From the NCBI RefSeq assembly GCF_001730305.1, contig NZ_MIJY01000044.1, positions 210,648-274,647 on the forward strand: a DNA stretch of 64,000 nucleotides. The letters run 5' to 3'. Positions within the stretch are counted from its first letter, which is position 1, and each line of letters starts with the position of its first letter. Below the pieces are notes generated by a model. The model worked only from the letters and a program-made list of their open reading frames with translations. It made no database searches and was not told the DNA's origin. Of the stretch, positions 26,507-35,538 are shown in pieces. A program made the translations under genes and the position numbers. Source of the DNA: Enterococcus termitis. Its GTDB lineage: Bacteria > Bacillota > Bacilli > Lactobacillales > Enterococcaceae.

Positions 26507-29161
26507 ATGGAAGCTTATAAACAACCTATCGAAACAACTATTAACGAGGTAAATACAAATAGAGAACAAGGACTGACCGAACAAGAAGCAAAAAAACGAC
26601 TCTCAGAACATGGAGCCAACACGTTTCAGGAAACAAAGAAAGATTCAGTATTAAAAAAATTTTTTCATAGCTTGTCTGATTTTACAACAATCATTTTATT
26701 AGTCGCTGCTGCGATTTCATTTTACACAGCAATTGCTACAGAACATGGCGATTACTTTGAAAGTGTTTTGATTATTGCTATCGTAGTCATTAACGCGGTA
26801 TTGGCGATTGTTCAAGAAGGTAATGCAGAAAAATCATTATCCGCGCTTCAAGATATGAATAAGCAAAGTAGTTCCGTTCTAAGAGATGGAAAAGTAGAAA
26901 CGATCGATGCGGAAGAGGTTGTTGTCGGAGATATCCTTGTTTTAGAGACAGGATCAATGATCACAGCCGATGCTCGATTGATTCAGAGTGCTCAGTTAAG
27001 GGTAGAAGAGTCTGCGCTAACTGGTGAAAGTGAACCTGTTGAAAAAGATTCAGAGTACATAGGAACAGGTGAAGCACCACTTGGTGACCAGCTGAATATG
27101 GTTTTCAAAGGCTGTACAGTTGCTAATGGTCGCGGACGAGCGGTTGTTACTGCAACAGGAATGCAAACTGAGATGGGAAAAATCGCTGGTTTATTGAATG
27201 ATGATGTCACACAGCAAACACCATTACAAAAACGATTGAATCAATTAGGCAAACGGATCAGTTTGATTGCTTTAGGGGCGGCAGCTTTAGTTTTTATTAT
27301 AGGTGAATTACAAGGTGAGCCAATGTTGGAAATGTTTATGACAGCTGTCTCGTTAGCTGTAGCGGCGGTTCCAGAAACATTGATGGTGATCGTGACACTG
27401 ACTTTAGCTTTTGGTGTGCAGAAAATGGCGAAGAAGCATGCGATCATTCGTCGTTTGCCGGCTGTTGAAACGTTAGGAACTGCTAATGTTATTTGTTCAG
27501 ATAAAACTGGAACACTGACTCAAAATAAAATGCGTGTCAGACGTGTCTGGACACGTGGGGACGAAGTGACAGATACTGAAGATGCGATGACAGATGAAGC
27601 AATGGAAGTTTTAAAAATGGCTGCTTTGTGTACAGATGTTATTGTAGATAAAGACGGCGATGATTTAGTGATTCAAGGTAATCCTACAGAAGCAGCAATC
27701 GTTCGAGCTGTTGAAGAAAATTATCATACAAAAGCCGAACTAGAAGAAAAATATCCAAGAATCGGTGAAATTCCTTTTGATTCAGATCGTAAAATGATGA
27801 CAACCGTTCATAAAATGGGTAAAAAATACATTTCTGTTACCAAAGGTGCGTTTGATGTGTTGCTGACACGTTTTCGTTTTGGAGACTTGGATCAAGCAGC
27901 AGTTGTTAATGACCGTTTCGGAAAACGCGCTTTACGAGTGATTGCTGTCGGTTATGCGATTTATGATGAAGAACCTTCTGAAATCACTTCAGAGGCCTTA
28001 GAGAAGAATTTAAGGCTATTAGGATTGATCGGGATGATCGATCCTCCGAGACCTGAGAGTAAAGGAGCAATCGCCAGAGCGAAAAAAGCGGGAATCAAAA
28101 CAGTTATGATCACAGGAGACCATGTGGTGACAGCTGGGGCGATCGCAAAAGAACTAGGCATTTTACGTGATAAGAGTGAAGCATTGACGGGATCAGAATT
28201 ACAAAAGATGTCCGATGAAGAGCTTGATCAGCGAGTTAAATCGCTCTCTGTCTATGCTAGGGTTACGCCGGAAGATAAGATTCGGATCGTCAAATCATGG
28301 CAACGAACAGGTGCTGTTGTAGCAATGACTGGAGATGGAGTCAACGATGCGCCGGCCTTAAAAGCAAGTGATGTTGGTTGTGCCATGGGAATCACAGGAA
28401 CGGATGTAGCGCAAGGTGCTGCGGATATGATTTTAACAGATGACAATTTTGCTACGATTGTTGATGCGGTAGCACAAGGACGTGCTGTTTATAGAAATAT
28501 TCGTAAAGCAGTAAACTTTCTGCTTAGCTGTAATATTTCAGAAATTTTTATTGTATTGATCGCTATGCTTTTAGGCTGGGGAGCACCATTTACAGCAGTG
28601 CAGCTATTGTTTGTCAATGTTGTTGCTGATGGTTTGCCAGGCTTTGCTTTAGGAAAAGAGCCCGCAGAAAAAGGAATCATGGATGAAGCACCGATTCCTA
28701 GAAATGAAGGGATTTTTGCTCGCGGTTTATGGCAAAAAGTCGGAATCAATGCGTTTGTCTTTACGGTAATCACACTGTTTGGTTTTTACTTAGGGGCAAA
28801 TGTCGATTCAGTATCTTATTTCTTTGATGCAAGTCATGAAGTAGGCCAAACAGTTGCTTTCTTGATTTTAGCTTATTCATCGATTTTACATGTGTTTAAT
28901 GTACGCAGTACACAATCGATTTTTAGAGTAAAGCTTGCTTCGAATAAATCATTATTTGAAATGGCAGTATTAGCTGTGATCATTACGACAGTTATTGCCT
29001 TATTGCCATTCACGCAAGACTTATTTGGGTTGGTACCTATCGGTATGAACCATTGGCTTTTAGTTTTTGGTCTTTCGATCGTGCCGATTTTTGTGAATGA
29101 AATGATCAAGTTTCATTATTCGTCAGAAGATGAGGATGAGGAAGAATTCGATAACGAGTAA
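26507..29161 (+). CDS. P-type cation-transporting ATPase (P2, PacL/PMR1-like)
   Basis: An 884-residue P-type ATPase. The order is: cation-ATPase N-terminal domain (1-60), TM1-2, actuator domain with LTGES (near 175), TM3-4, phosphorylation site CSDKTGTLTQ (near 335), nucleotide-binding domain, hinge MTGDGVNDAPALK (near 608), then TM5-10. It belongs to the Ca2+/Mn2+-type branch. The TM4 ion-site motif reads VPETLM instead of the usual IPEGLP, so ion preference may differ. TM6 has NVVADGLPG. ATG 26507 follows GGGGGATAGG. It is monocistronic, and a terminator follows at 29269. The downstream Mn riboswitch does not precede this gene. Confidence 0.9.
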   Translation: MEAYKQPIETTINEVNTNREQGLTEQEAKKRLSEHGANTFQETKKDSVLKKFFHSLSDFTTIILLVAAAISFYTAIATEHGDYFESVLIIAIVVINAVLAIVQEGNAEKSLSALQDMNKQSSSVLRDGKVETIDAEEVVVGDILVLETGSMITADARLIQSAQLRVEESALTGESEPVEKDSEYIGTGEAPLGDQLNMVFKGCTVANGRGRAVVTATGMQTEMGKIAGLLNDDVTQQTPLQKRLNQLGKRISLIALGAAALVFIIGELQGEPMLEMFMTAVSLAVAAVPETLMVIVTLTLAFGVQKMAKKHAIIRRLPAVETLGTANVICSDKTGTLTQNKMRVRRVWTRGDEVTDTEDAMTDEAMEVLKMAALCTDVIVDKDGDDLVIQGNPTEAAIVRAVEENYHTKAELEEKYPRIGEIPFDSDRKMMTTVHKMGKKYISVTKGAFDVLLTRFRFGDLDQAAVVNDRFGKRALRVIAVGYAIYDEEPSEITSEALEKNLRLLGLIGMIDPPRPESKGAIARAKKAGIKTVMITGDHVVTAGAIAKELGILRDKSEALTGSELQKMSDEELDQRVKSLSVYARVTPEDKIRIVKSWQRTGAVVAMTGDGVNDAPALKASDVGCAMGITGTDVAQGAADMILTDDNFATIVDAVAQGRAVYRNIRKAVNFLLSCNISEIFIVLIAMLLGWGAPFTAVQLLFVNVVADGLPGFALGKEPAEKGIMDEAPIPRNEGIFARGLWQKVGINAFVFTVITLFGFYLGANVDSVSYFFDASHEVGQTVAFLILAYSSILHVFNVRSTQSIFRVKLASNKSLFEMAVLAVIITTVIALLPFTQDLFGLVPIGMNHWLLVFGLSIVPIFVNEMIKFHYSSEDEDEEEFDNE

Positions 29162-29219
29162 GGGGTTCGAAATATTCAAACTGCTGGACTGTTGCTCAGT
29201 AGAGACTTCCTTTACTTCA

Positions 29220-29309
29220 TTGTTTACGAAGAAGTTGCTTCTGCTTACATCGTTTATTTGAATCAAAAAGTGACTGAGATGTAACTCATAGAGTTATGTC
29301 TCGGTCACT
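29220..29309 (+). repeat. Copy of the dispersed intergenic repeat
   Basis: CGAAGAAGTTGCTTCTGCTT and CATCGTTTATTTGAATC, then the TAACTC-ATA-GAGTTA hairpin, match the copies at 35331 and 63741. Confidence 0.7.
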
Positions 29310-29318
29310 CATTTTTTT
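29269..29318 (+). terminator. Intrinsic terminator within the repeat
   Basis: A 19-bp stem with wobble pairs (29269-29287 with 29291-29309), an ATA loop and T residues. It ends the ATPase transcript. Confidence 0.85.
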
Positions 29319-29355
29319 GTATAAAAATAGTTTTAAAATTATTTATATAAAAGAC

Positions 29356-29384
29356 TTGCTAAAATGATGTAAGAGTATTATAGT
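29356..29384 (+). promoter_or_regulatory. Promoter of the kup leader
   Basis: TTGCTA (29356-29361), a 17-base spacer and TATAGT (29379-29384). Transcription from about 29391 would give a leader of roughly 445 bases before kup. Confidence 0.55.
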
Positions 29385-29477
29385 TGTTATCAAAATCAGT
29401 TGTTTTTTGCTGACTTTTTTTGTTTAATTAAATAAAAATTACAACCGATATTCTTGTTTAGCTGGCTAAATAAGAAT

Positions 29478-29568
29478 CTTAGGGGAGTAGCGACATAGTT
29501 TACTATGTTCTTAGATCAACAGCTAGTGTGAATAACACTGGTCTAGGAATGAAATTGCGAGACCTAAG
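29478..29568 (+). ncRNA. yybP-ykoY (Mn2+) riboswitch aptamer
   Basis: The hallmark loop GGGGAGTAGCG (29482-29492) and the 3' GCGAGACC are present. Helix P1 pairs CTTAGG (29478-29483) with CCTAAG (29563-29568), a P2-type hairpin CATAG-TTTA-CTATG follows, and another hairpin AGTGT-GAATA-ACACT sits in the second arm. The order of elements matches the Lactococcus yoaB aptamer. Ligand-stabilised P1 would hold GACCTAAG and block the terminator that uses the same bases, so this should be an ON switch with Mn2+. No gene follows before kup. Confidence 0.85.
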
Positions 29569-29615
29569 TGTAAGGACCAAGTGTCGTTTCACTTAGGTCT
29601 CTTGTTTTATTTTTT
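29559..29615 (+). terminator. Riboswitch-controlled terminator
   Basis: GAGACCTAAGTG (29559-29570) pairs perfectly with CACTTAGGTCTC (29590-29601), then a T-rich tract. Its 5' half is the 3' strand of aptamer helix P1. Confidence 0.9.
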
Positions 29616-29675
29616 TAGTAAACAATAGTGCAGTTTAGAAAAAGAATGACCCAGCTACTTGCGGGAAAGTTCGTA

Positions 29676-29818
29676 CTGAACAAGGATGTTCAGCTTTAGC
29701 ATCATCTAGCTTTACAGGCTAGCTCTTCGGAAAAAAGATAAAATCCGTCTGTGACTAAGAGCGTCACAAACTGATTTTCCTATTTTTCAGTCAGAGCTGA
29801 ACGAGCCTGTTCAGCTTT
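29676..29818 (+). ncRNA. Second riboswitch-like leader before kup, class unknown
   Basis: A short hairpin CTGAACA/TGTTCAG (29676-29682, 29687-29693) and a terminator-like hairpin AGCTGAAC/GTTCAGCT with TTTT (29795-29802, 29809-29816) share the repeated segment TGTTCAGCTTT. GTTCAGCT at 29688-29695 can instead pair with AGCTGAAC at 29795-29802. That would close a domain of about 100 bases holding hairpins CTAGC/GCTAG, GTGAC/GTCAC and ACTGA/TCAGT. This is aptamer-plus-terminator architecture. It does not match the ydaO, M-box or other classes I know. Confidence 0.6.
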
Positions 29819-29837
29819 TAAATTGGAGGAGAATCTT

Positions 29838-31853
29838 GTGGGAGAGAAATCGAAAGTTTCGCATCATCAGAAATTGACCGCTGCTGGTCTTTTAGTGGCT
29901 ATGGGGGTTGTTTATGGCGATATCGGAACCAGTCCGCTTTATGTAATGAAAGCAATTGTTGGGGACAATGGTGGTCTTCAAAATGTGTCTGAGAATTTTA
30001 TTATTGGAGCTGTGTCATTGATTTTTTGGACACTGACGATTTTAACAACGATCAAATATGTTGTGATTGCTTTGAATGCGGATAATCATGGAGAAGGTGG
30101 GATTTTTTCTCTATATACGCTGGTGCGTAAAAAAGGAAAGTACTTGATCATTCCAGCGATGATCGGAGGGGCTGCGTTGTTGGCCGATGGCGTATTGACT
30201 CCTGCTGTGACAGTGACAACAGCAATTGAAGGATTGCGGGGGATTCCGCCCTTTTTCGAGCGCTTTGGCAACGATCAAAATATTATTGTAATTATTACAT
30301 TAGTGATTATTCTTGTTCTATTTTCGGTGCAGCGTTTTGGAACAGACGCAGTTGGAAAAGCATTTGGTCCGATCATGTTTGCTTGGTTTACCTTTATAGG
30401 AATTATGGGGCTAATCAATTTTGGACAGGACTGGACAGTGTTGCGCGCGTTGAATCCCTATTATGCAGTCCATCTGCTGTTGAGCCCGGAAAATAAGCTG
30501 GGTATCTTCGTTTTAGGAAATGTCTTTCTGGCGACAACAGGTGCTGAGGCCTTGTATTCTGATTTAGGACACGTCGGGAAACACAATATCCGAGCAAGCT
30601 GGCCATACATTAAAATCTGTTTGATCCTTAATTACCTAGGACAGGCCGCTTGGATTTTAAGTGCTAAAAATGATCCATCGATTTTAGCGATTGAAAATCT
30701 AAATCCATTTTTCCAAATGATGCCGAATAGTTTGATGCTATTAGGTGTTGTGTTCGCAACGGTTGCGGCAGTTATTGCTTCTCAAGCATTGATCTCTGGC
30801 TCGTTCACATTAGTATCAGAGGCAATCAAACTAAAATTATTACCAAGACTAAAAATCATCTATCCTGGTGCAAATATTGGTCAAATGTATATTCCGGCTG
30901 TCAATACATTACTATGGTTGGTCTGTTCATTGATCGTTGTCACATTTAGAACCTCTACACATATGGAGGCGGCTTATGGACTTTCAATTACGGTGACAAT
31001 GTTGATGACGACGATTTTATTGATGTTTTACTTGTTACAAAAAGGGGCGCCGCGTTGGGTTGCCTATTTGATCACCTTATTTTTTGGTAGTATTGAGTCG
31101 ATTTTCTTTGTTTCAAGTATCGCGAAGTTCTTCCACGGCGGTTATGTTGCAGTTGGGATCGCCTTGTTGATACTTGCGATCATGACCATTTGGGAATGGG
31201 GCAATATTATCAAAGAGAAAACGTCGGATACGGTTCCGCTTAAGCAGTATGTGGAACAATTACGAATGTTAAAAGATGATACTTCTGTACCAAAATCTCA
31301 AACAAACGTAGTTTTTATGACTCCAGATTTAATTGGAGACGAGATCGGTCGACAAATCATCTATTCTATTTTGGATAAACAGCCTAAAAGAGCAAATGTG
31401 TATTGGTTCGTCAACGTTGAAGTGACGGACGAACCGTTTACAAAAGAATATTCTGTAGATATGATGGGCACTGATTTCATCGTTCAGGTTCAGCTGTATC
31501 TTGGTTTCCATGTGGCGCAAGAGGTTAATATCTACATTCGTCAAATCGTTCATGATCTAATGAAGGAAGGCAGATTGCCTAAACAACCGCAAAGATATTC
31601 ATTGACACCGGGGCGTGAAGTGGGTGATTTCCAATTCATTATCATTCGTGAAGAGCTTTCAAAAGTAACCGAACTGAAAAAATGGGATCGTCAAATCATG
31701 CAGTTGAAACTAGCAATCAAAAAAAGAACGACTTCTCCAGAAAACTGGTTTGGATTGGAATATAGTGAAGTAAAATATGAATCAGTTCCATTGATCATTG
31801 GTGACACACGTAAAACACGTTTAAGAGAAAGAAAAATGCTAAAAGAAGTGTAG
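29838..31853 (+). CDS. kup: KUP-family potassium uptake protein
   Basis: A 671-residue K+/H+ symporter with about twelve membrane helices and a C-terminal cytoplasmic domain from about residue 470. The family N-terminus [15 protein letters not shown] is clear, followed by [14 protein letters not shown] and [14 protein letters not shown] 29838 is used because GGAGGA (29825-29830) lies seven bases upstream; TTG 29823 lies before that site. In Lactococcus, Kup proteins are inhibited by c-di-AMP. The gene sits behind two riboswitch-like elements in series, so it is probably tightly controlled at transcription elongation. Confidence 0.92.
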   Translation: MGEKSKVSHHQKLTAAGLLVAMGVVYGDIGTSPLYVMKAIVGDNGGLQNVSENFIIGAVSLIFWTLTILTTIKYVVIALNADNHGEGGIFSLYTLVRKKGKYLIIPAMIGGAALLADGVLTPAVTVTTAIEGLRGIPPFFERFGNDQNIIVIITLVIILVLFSVQRFGTDAVGKAFGPIMFAWFTFIGIMGLINFGQDWTVLRALNPYYAVHLLLSPENKLGIFVLGNVFLATTGAEALYSDLGHVGKHNIRASWPYIKICLILNYLGQAAWILSAKNDPSILAIENLNPFFQMMPNSLMLLGVVFATVAAVIASQALISGSFTLVSEAIKLKLLPRLKIIYPGANIGQMYIPAVNTLLWLVCSLIVVTFRTSTHMEAAYGLSITVTMLMTTILLMFYLLQKGAPRWVAYLITLFFGSIESIFFVSSIAKFFHGGYVAVGIALLILAIMTIWEWGNIIKEKTSDTVPLKQYVEQLRMLKDDTSVPKSQTNVVFMTPDLIGDEIGRQIIYSILDKQPKRANVYWFVNVEVTDEPFTKEYSVDMMGTDFIVQVQLYLGFHVAQEVNIYIRQIVHDLMKEGRLPKQPQRYSLTPGREVGDFQFIIIREELSKVTELKKWDRQIMQLKLAIKKRTTSPENWFGLEYSEVKYESVPLIIGDTRKTRLRERKMLKEV

Positions 31854-31895
31854 TAGCGTTCATCTAGGTCAAGTCAATTTTATATCAATTAAGAA

Positions 31896-31934
31896 AGCCC
31901 TACACAGTGCGTTAAATACATTGTGTGGGGTTTT
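31896..31934 (+). terminator. Intrinsic terminator after kup
   Basis: CCCTACACAGTG pairs with CATTGTGTGGGG around a 9-base loop, then TTTT. Confidence 0.85.
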
Positions 31935-32087
31935 CGTAATTATTAGAGCATCTGGTTTTTCTGCATCGCTTATGCAGCGGGAAATTGAACATTCATCAGA
32001 GATCACTCGCTTTTTTAATAGCTCTTATTCGCACTATTTTACACAGACCAGTATAATAAATACAGAGAAGAAAACGAGGTGTAGAGA

Positions 32088-33386
32088 ATGCTGGCTATAA
32101 ATTTTTTTATTTTATTTTTAATGATCGCTATTACAGCGTTTTTTGTAGCAAGTGAATTTGCTTTAGTGAAAATCAGAATGTCTAGATTGGAACAGTTAAA
32201 AAAAGATGGGGTCAAAAATGCCGAACTGGCTATACATGTAACACATCATTTAGATGCTTACTTATCTGCAAGTCAGCTGGGAATTACATTGACTGGGCTG
32301 ATTATTGGGTGGGTCGGGGAAGGCTCTGTAGCTGCTTTATTGCATCCTTTGATTGGGAATTTACCGATCAGTGGTGCGTTAAGTAGAACGATTTCTGTTA
32401 TTTTAGGTTTTGCCATTGTGACCTATGTGGATGTTGTCGTTGGTGAACTATTGCCTAAAAGCTACAGTATTGCGCAGACAGAGAAAGTTGTGCTAACGAT
32501 CGTTAAACCATTGCATTATTTTTATAAAGTGATGTATCCTTTTATCTGGTTGTTAAACCATTCGGCAGCAAAACTGGGAAAACTATTAGGCATCAAACTG
32601 GTTTCAGAAGGAGAAGAAACGCTCACACAGGAAGAATTGCTGTTTGTTGCGGTGGATTCTTATAAAAAGGGTGAATTGACGAAAGAAGAATACCATTACA
32701 TGGAAAATGTATTTGAGTTTGATGATACCTTAGCAAAAGAAATCCAAGTCGATCGTACCTCAATGGAAGTTTTTGAGGCGAATGAGACTGTCACACAAGC
32801 GATCCAGCATTCCTTAGAACGCGGCCATACACGTTATCCAGTGATCCAAGAGTCAAAAGATCAGGTTTTAGGGTATGTGACGTTGCCGGCATTGATCAAA
32901 GAATCATTCATAGATGGAGAAAGAAAGGTCTGTGACTTAGTAGAAGAACCGATTGTAGCATTAGCTGCTACACCGATCAAAACCTTGTTGACCATGATGC
33001 GAAAAGAAGGAAAGCATATCGCAATTTTAAAAGATGAATACGGTGGAACGACCGGCATGGTCACGATCGAAGATATTTTAGAAGAACTTGTTGGTGATAT
33101 CAGGGATGAAACCGATTTGGAAACAGCGTTGATCGCAAAAGAATCAGAGGATTCATATATTATTTCAGGAAAAATTACACTTGATGATTTTGAACGCTAT
33201 TTTAAAGTCAAGATTCCAGCATTTGAGGATTCCGAAATGTCGACCTTAGCAGGCTTTATTGTCGAACAGAAAAACAATCAAATTGCGGTGGGAGATCAAG
33301 TCACGATCGATGAGTTTACATTTGAAGTTATGGACTATGAACATGCGCATATTGATTATTTTAAAGTAACGAAAGTGAGAAAATAG
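32088..33386 (+). CDS. CNNM/CBS/CorC-type membrane protein (hemolysin family)
   Basis: A 432-residue protein of the HlyC/CorC (TlyC, MpfA) family. An N-terminal CNNM domain with four membrane segments (about residues 1-200, ASEFALVKIRMSRLEQL, SASQLGITLTGLIIGWVGE) is followed by two CBS domains (about 215-335) and a CorC/HlyC transporter-associated domain (about 350-425). Relatives in Bacillus and Staphylococcus export Mg2+ or confer Mg2+ tolerance; they are not true hemolysins. ATG 32088 has GAGGTG upstream. It is a single gene with its own terminator near 33420. Confidence 0.88.
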   Translation: MLAINFFILFLMIAITAFFVASEFALVKIRMSRLEQLKKDGVKNAELAIHVTHHLDAYLSASQLGITLTGLIIGWVGEGSVAALLHPLIGNLPISGALSRTISVILGFAIVTYVDVVVGELLPKSYSIAQTEKVVLTIVKPLHYFYKVMYPFIWLLNHSAAKLGKLLGIKLVSEGEETLTQEELLFVAVDSYKKGELTKEEYHYMENVFEFDDTLAKEIQVDRTSMEVFEANETVTQAIQHSLERGHTRYPVIQESKDQVLGYVTLPALIKESFIDGERKVCDLVEEPIVALAATPIKTLLTMMRKEGKHIAILKDEYGGTTGMVTIEDILEELVGDIRDETDLETALIAKESEDSYIISGKITLDDFERYFKVKIPAFEDSEMSTLAGFIVEQKNNQIAVGDQVTIDEFTFEVMDYEHAHIDYFKVTKVRK

Positions 33387-33417
33387 AGTGTTTTTCTTAG
33401 TATTGATTTTAATTTTT

Positions 33418-33467
33418 AGTGACCGGAATACAGCTCGTAGAGTTATATTCCAGCCGCTATTTTTTTA
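33418..33467 (+). terminator. Intrinsic terminator of the TAACTC/GAGTTA type
   Basis: GGAATACAGCTC pairs imperfectly with GAGTTATATTCC, then T residues. It is related to the other repeat-associated terminators. Confidence 0.7.
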
Positions 33468-33546
33468 CATACACCAATAAAAATGCCGATTGACTCAAGA
33501 CCGATGTTCAGCTAGGATTAAGTAAAACTGAAAAAGAGGAGTTAGT

Positions 33547-34455
33547 ATGCATAAAGTTGGAATTATCGGGTTAGGGCACGTGGGCGCAACACTTGCTTAT
33601 TCACTAGTGACTGAAGGATTGGTAGATGAGCTTGTCTTGATCGATAAAGATGAACAGCTTGCTGTTTCGCAAGAGTATGATCTATTAGATGCACAAGTCT
33701 TTTTACCTACGAAAACAGCAATCACTATTCAAGATTATCATGCCTTAAAAAACGCATCGATCCTTGTTTTTTGTGCAGGTCAAATCAGTGCGTTGGGTGA
33801 TGATGGAGATCGTTTTAAAGAACTTGAGATCACGAGGGAAATAGTTGAGGAAACAGTACCTAAAATTAAAGAATCTGGTTTCGATGGAATTATTCTATCG
33901 ATAACTAATCCTTGTGATGTGATCGTTTCCTATCTGCAAAAATTGACAGGCTTTGCCCCAAGCAAAGTCATTGGAACAGGAACAATGTTGGATACAGCAA
34001 GAATGAAACAAGCCGTTGGGAAAAAATTATCGATCGATAGTGGAAATATTGGCGGTTATGTGTATGGAGAGCATGGAGATTCGCAATTTGTTGCCTGGTC
34101 TACTGTAACGGTTGGCGACCAACCGATTTTAGCTTGGAACCAAGAGCTTGATTTAGCACAATTAGATGAGGATGTCCGTGACGGCGGCTGGAAGTCTTTT
34201 GCCGGAAAAGGTTTTACTAGCTATGGAATTGCGTCTTGTGCTATAAAAATGATCAGAATGATTTTAAAAGATACAAAAGTAATTGTTTCAGCGTCTGTTT
34301 ATGATGAATCGTCATCAGTTTATTACGGTCGGCCAGCTATTATTGGTAAAAATGGTGTAGAGTCTCTTATTGACTATCCTCTGAACGAACTAGAACAGAG
34401 CCAGTTGATGCGCTCGCTTGAAATAATTGATACTGGCTTGAAAAAACTATTATAA
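33547..34455 (+). CDS. L-2-hydroxyisocaproate dehydrogenase-like (LDH superfamily)
   Basis: A 302-residue NAD-dependent 2-hydroxyacid dehydrogenase. The Rossmann motif GIIGLGHVGATLAY is at the N-terminus, with ITNPCD, the substrate-binding Arg in LDTARMK and the catalytic His in GEHGDSQF. The mobile loop lacks the Gln of lactate dehydrogenase (AGQISALGDDGDRF), and the overall sequence is closer to L-HicDH, which reduces branched or aromatic 2-oxoacids such as 2-oxoisocaproate. The substrate cannot be fixed from sequence. It is followed 26 bases later by queH, possibly in one transcript. Confidence 0.85.
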   Translation: MHKVGIIGLGHVGATLAYSLVTEGLVDELVLIDKDEQLAVSQEYDLLDAQVFLPTKTAITIQDYHALKNASILVFCAGQISALGDDGDRFKELEITREIVEETVPKIKESGFDGIILSITNPCDVIVSYLQKLTGFAPSKVIGTGTMLDTARMKQAVGKKLSIDSGNIGGYVYGEHGDSQFVAWSTVTVGDQPILAWNQELDLAQLDEDVRDGGWKSFAGKGFTSYGIASCAIKMIRMILKDTKVIVSASVYDESSSVYYGRPAIIGKNGVESLIDYPLNELEQSQLMRSLEIIDTGLKKLL

Positions 34456-34481
34456 ATAATTACGATCACGGAGGTTATTTA

Positions 34482-35207
34482 GTGATAAATGTAACAGAAA
34501 TAACGGAGAAGCTATCGCCAAATCAAAAAATCAATTATGATCGAGTGCTGCAAAAAGTGATAGCTGATTGGCAAAAAGCAGAAGTTCGCCCAACGATTTT
34601 ATTGCACAGTTGTTGTGCACCTTGCAGTACGTATACCCTTGAATATTTAACGAAGTATGCAGATGTAACGATTTATTTTGCAAATTCGAATATTCATCCC
34701 CGTGCTGAATATCAGCGGCGGGAACTTGTTCAAAAAAAGTTTGTCGAGGACTTTAATGAACAGACGAATAATCACGTGAAGTTTCTAGCCGCTTCTTACG
34801 AGCCGAATACATTCATAAAAATGGTACAAGAAAATGGCTTGACAGAAGAACCAGAAGGCGGCAAACGCTGCTCGGCTTGTTTTCAAATGCGTTTAGATCT
34901 GGTTGCAGAAAAAGCTCAAGAGCTGGGCTATGATTATTTTGGTAGTGCCTTAACCTTGTCGCCCAAGAAAAATAGTCAGCTGATCAATGAAATCGGGATC
35001 GATATTCAAAAATTTTATGCAACCAATTATTTACCTAGCGATTTTAAAAAGAATAATGGGTATAAACGCTCGATTGAACTATGTAAGGAATATGATGTCT
35101 ATAGACAATGTTATTGCGGTTGTCTGTTTGCCGCAACGAAACAAGGGATTGACCTCAAAACTGTCAATAAAGAAGCCAAAGAATATTTAAAAGAACAGCA
35201 AGAATGA
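34482..35207 (+). CDS. queH: Epoxyqueuosine reductase QueH
   Basis: A 241-residue QueH (DUF208) enzyme that reduces epoxyqueuosine to queuosine in tRNA, the last step of the pathway, in organisms lacking QueG. Metal-binding cysteines are visible: LLHSCCAPCS (near 43-48), RCSACFQMR (near 127-131), and the C-terminal YRQCYCGC. GTG 34482 follows GGAGG. It complements queA (20130) and tgt (57785). Confidence 0.93.
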   Translation: MINVTEITEKLSPNQKINYDRVLQKVIADWQKAEVRPTILLHSCCAPCSTYTLEYLTKYADVTIYFANSNIHPRAEYQRRELVQKKFVEDFNEQTNNHVKFLAASYEPNTFIKMVQENGLTEEPEGGKRCSACFQMRLDLVAEKAQELGYDYFGSALTLSPKKNSQLINEIGIDIQKFYATNYLPSDFKKNNGYKRSIELCKEYDVYRQCYCGCLFAATKQGIDLKTVNKEAKEYLKEQQE

Positions 35208-35330
35208 CTTGTAGAGGAGGCTGTGACAGAAACGTTTGCCTCGAGAACCAAGTAGGTACTGTGCAACGCTGTTTATCTGCGACGAGTATTTGACGAGAAA
35301 GCATCAACTCGTTCCTCGTTGTGTTTTATA

Positions 35331-35427
35331 GCAATTTCAGCTGATTTCCGAAGGGGGTATTTCTGCTTCCGCTGTTTATTCGGATTCTAAGTGACTAGAT
35401 TGTAACTCATCGAGTTATGGCCTAGTC
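35331..35427 (+). repeat. Dispersed intergenic repeat, full-length copy
   Basis: About 97 bases that match, in reverse orientation, the copy at 63741-63835: TTTCAGCT-ATTTCCGAAGGGG, TTCTGCTTCC, GTTTATTC-GATTCTA and the TAACTC/GAGTTA hairpin. Confidence 0.85.
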
Positions 35428-35441
35428 TCTTCTTTTTTTTT
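35393..35441 (+). terminator. Intrinsic terminator at the repeat's 3' end
   Basis: GACTAGATTGTAACTC (35393-35408) pairs with GAGTTATGGCCTAGTC (35412-35427) with wobbles, then a long T-run. Confidence 0.85.
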
Positions 35442-35457
35442 ATAGTTTTAAACTATA
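35441..35457. promoter_or_regulatory. MET-box upstream of metE
   Basis: TATAGTTTTAAACTATA is a perfect 17-base odd palindrome. It matches the streptococcal MET-box (TATAGTTT-S-AAACTATA) bound by the LysR-type regulator MtaR/MetR. It lies about 80 bases before metE. Confidence 0.85.
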
Positions 35458-35538
35458 TTTAATGATAGGAAATAAGTGTTATTCTATATTTCTTTCTCGT
35501 GGTAAAGTAGGTGAAATACCTTTTGAAGGAGGAAACGT

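Larger units (their letters stand above)
35208..35538 (+). other. Intergenic region with repeat, terminator and MET-box
   Basis: About 330 bases with no gene. It holds a repeat copy (35331-35427), a terminator and the MET-box (35441-35457) before metE. Confidence 0.6.
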
